A DNA stretch of 64,000 bases, taken from Hasllibacter sp. MH4015. Lineage in GTDB: Bacteria; Pseudomonadota; Alphaproteobacteria; Rhodobacterales; Rhodobacteraceae. The stretch is from assembly GCF_020177575.1 (NCBI RefSeq), contig NZ_JAHTBK010000001.1, positions 3,426,001-3,490,000 of the forward strand, written 5' to 3'. The translations under genes and the position numbers were made by a program. Below, in pieces: positions 62,914 through 64,000 of the stretch (the stretch's first letter is position 1; every line of letters starts with the position of its first letter). A model generated the notes under the pieces. That model ran no database searches. It saw only the letters and a program-made list of their open reading frames with translations, and was not told the DNA's origin.

Positions 62914-63771
62914 TCAGATCGCAGCCTTCCGCATCTCGTCGAGGTAAATCTCCCGCAGCCGGGCGGTCACATTGCCCGGTGCGCCATTGCCCACGGCCTC
63001 CCCGTCGATCTCCACCACCGGCATCACGAAGGTCGATGCGCTGGTGATGAATGCCTCATCCGCCGCCTTCGCCTCTTCCATCGTGAAGGGACGTTCCTCC
63101 ACCTTCATCTGCGCCTCCTGCGCCATGCGCAGGACGGCGGCGCGGGTGATCCCGTGCAGGATTTCGTGGCCCAAATGCCGGGTGATGATCGTGTTGCCCT
63201 TGACGATATAGGCGTTGTTGGACGTGCCTTCGGTCACGACACCGTCCTCCACCATCCATGCATCATGGGCGCCCGCGGCCTTCGCCGCCATCTTGCCCAT
63301 CGACGGGTAAAGCAGCTGCACCGTCTTGATGTCGCGCCGCCCCCAGCGTTCGTCGGGGATGGAGATCACCTTCATTCCCGTCTTCGCCATCGGGTTTTCC
63401 GCCAGCCCCGCCTTGGCCTGAGTGAACAGCACGATGGTCGGGTCTGTCTCCTCGGACGGGTAGGCGAAATCCCGATCCGCCGCCCCGCGCGTGACTTGCA
63501 GGTAGATCAGGCCCTCGGTCAGGTCATTGGCGCGCACCAATTCGCGGTGGATCTCCAGCAGCTCGTCCTCGGTGACGGGGTTTCGCATCTCCAACTCATC
63601 CAGCGACCGCTGCAACCGCTTCGCATGGCCCGCAAAGTCGATCAGCTTGCCGTCCAGAACGCTCGTCACCTCATAGACGCCATCGGCGAACAGGAACCCA
63701 CGGTCGAAGATCGACACTGTGGCGTCGTGTTCGGGCAGGTATTCTCCGTTGACGTAGACGGTGCGGGTCAT
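62914..63771 (-). CDS. dat: D-amino-acid aminotransferase
   Basis: PLP-dependent fold-IV aminotransferase of 285 residues, interconverting D-alanine and D-glutamate. Family motifs are VYVNGEYLPEHDATVSIFDRGFLFADGVYE at the start, the PLP lysine in RRDIKTVQLLYP, EGTSNNAYIVKGNTIITR and GITRAAVLRMAQ. Branched-chain aminotransferases look alike, but the FDRGFLFADGVYE pattern favours the D-amino-acid type. It could supply D-amino acids for peptidoglycan. Confidence 0.9.
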   Translation of the reverse strand: MTRTVYVNGEYLPEHDATVSIFDRGFLFADGVYEVTSVLDGKLIDFAGHAKRLQRSLDELEMRNPVTEDELLEIHRELVRANDLTEGLIYLQVTRGAADRDFAYPSEETDPTIVLFTQAKAGLAENPMAKTGMKVISIPDERWGRRDIKTVQLLYPSMGKMAAKAAGAHDAWMVEDGVVTEGTSNNAYIVKGNTIITRHLGHEILHGITRAAVLRMAQEAQMKVEERPFTMEEAKAADEAFITSASTFVMPVVEIDGEAVGNGAPGNVTARLREIYLDEMRKAAI

Positions 63772-63804
63772 GGTCGGTGCTCCTGTATTCGTGTGGCGCT
63801 TGGT

Positions 63805-64000
63805 CTAGAGAGTGCCAAGGATCTGTTCAATCGCCCATTCGACCCGGTCCACGGAATAGCTGTGGCCGCCCTCGAACAGGCAGAGGGTCAGACCGATACC
63901 ATCGAGGTTGAACCCCGCCGCACAGCTGGTGCCGTATGGGAAATCCAGGGGAACCGGCTGCAGGACCTGCATGTGGCGACCGTACATCTCGATGGCCCGC
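63805..64000 (-). CDS. Esterase/depolymerase-like alpha/beta hydrolase, C-terminal part
   Basis: The last 64 residues of a gene entering from the right edge. They include TSCAAGFNLDGIGLTLCLFEGGHSYSVDRVEWAIEQIL, in which EGGHSYS resembles the histidine region (GGGH-type) of LpqC/polyhydroxybutyrate depolymerase-like esterases. The catalytic serine and acid are beyond the window, so the identity is uncertain. Confidence 0.5.
   Translation of the reverse strand, partial: RAIEMYGRHMQVLQPVPLDFPYGTSCAAGFNLDGIGLTLCLFEGGHSYSVDRVEWAIEQILGTL

Noticed and set aside
1-64000. Mobile elements, prophage or rRNA operon
   Set aside because: No transposase, integrase, phage structural gene, long terminal repeat or rRNA sequence could be found.

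Overview
The window is a GC-rich, densely coding piece of a chromosome, most likely from an alphaproteobacterium of the Rhodobacteraceae / Roseobacter group. The evidence is the gene order petA-petB-petC (Rieske, cytochrome b, cytochrome c1), LexA-type boxes of the alphaproteobacterial form GAAC-N7-GAAC, a membrane-bound cytochrome-linked urate oxidase (PuuD), a PuuE-UraD fusion, Hint_2 and RTX surface-type proteins, and the overall protein style. I cannot fix genus or species. There is no rRNA operon, insertion sequence, prophage or CRISPR array. Two tRNA genes (Arg-CCT and Lys-TTT) are present.

Layout. 0-6.3 kb: the tail of an unidentified gene, ubiG, a proline iminopeptidase, the error-prone polymerase dnaE2 (imuC), and an FrhB/BciB-type iron-sulfur flavoprotein. 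6.3-13.3 kb: a urate-degradation cluster with a purine permease, allA, allE, a puuE-uraD fusion, uraH, a LysR regulator and puuD. 13.3-20 kb: tRNA-Arg, a LacI regulator, a 0.7 kb stretch with no recognised gene, L-serine dehydratase, a GntR-DapA-like-FAD oxidoreductase operon and tRNA-Lys. 20-24.8 kb: dapF-mtaB, then small enzymes (PaiB-like, GST, GNAT, PNPOx-like). 25-27.8 kb: petABC with a strong terminator. 28-31.3 kb: thiBPQ thiamine transporter behind a TPP riboswitch. 31.4-35.8 kb: aroC, an anchored protein of unknown function, a thioredoxin/CcdA pair, a DMT exporter and HU. 35.9-40 kb: ade-unknown-amn, an adenine-forming and adenine-deaminating operon. 40-48 kb: sulfotransferase-like protein, exported MsrA, YggT, thioesterase, MFS, MepA, outer-membrane protein, LOG protein, PlsC-like protein and a lipoprotein. 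48-56.4 kb: dapD, two small proteins, two Hint-domain genes, dapE and RNase R. 56.5-64 kb: lytic transglycosylase, MOSC protein, imuB, an RTX repeat protein, a VOC protein, a D-amino-acid aminotransferase and the end of a hydrolase.

How the genes connect. AMP can go to adenine (Amn) and hypoxanthine (Ade). Urate formed further on is oxidised by PuuD, then processed by UraH, UraD, PuuE, AllE and AllA to glyoxylate; the allantoate step (and xanthine dehydrogenase) is not encoded here. Lysine/peptidoglycan genes are scattered (dapF, dapD, dapE). The most interesting point is that the two SOS-mutagenesis genes imuB and dnaE2, usually in one cassette, lie 54 kb apart in this window but carry near-identical LexA-like boxes at the same distance from their start codons. 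Second is a pair of adjacent Hint-domain genes of which one keeps the autoprocessing residues and the other has lost all of them.
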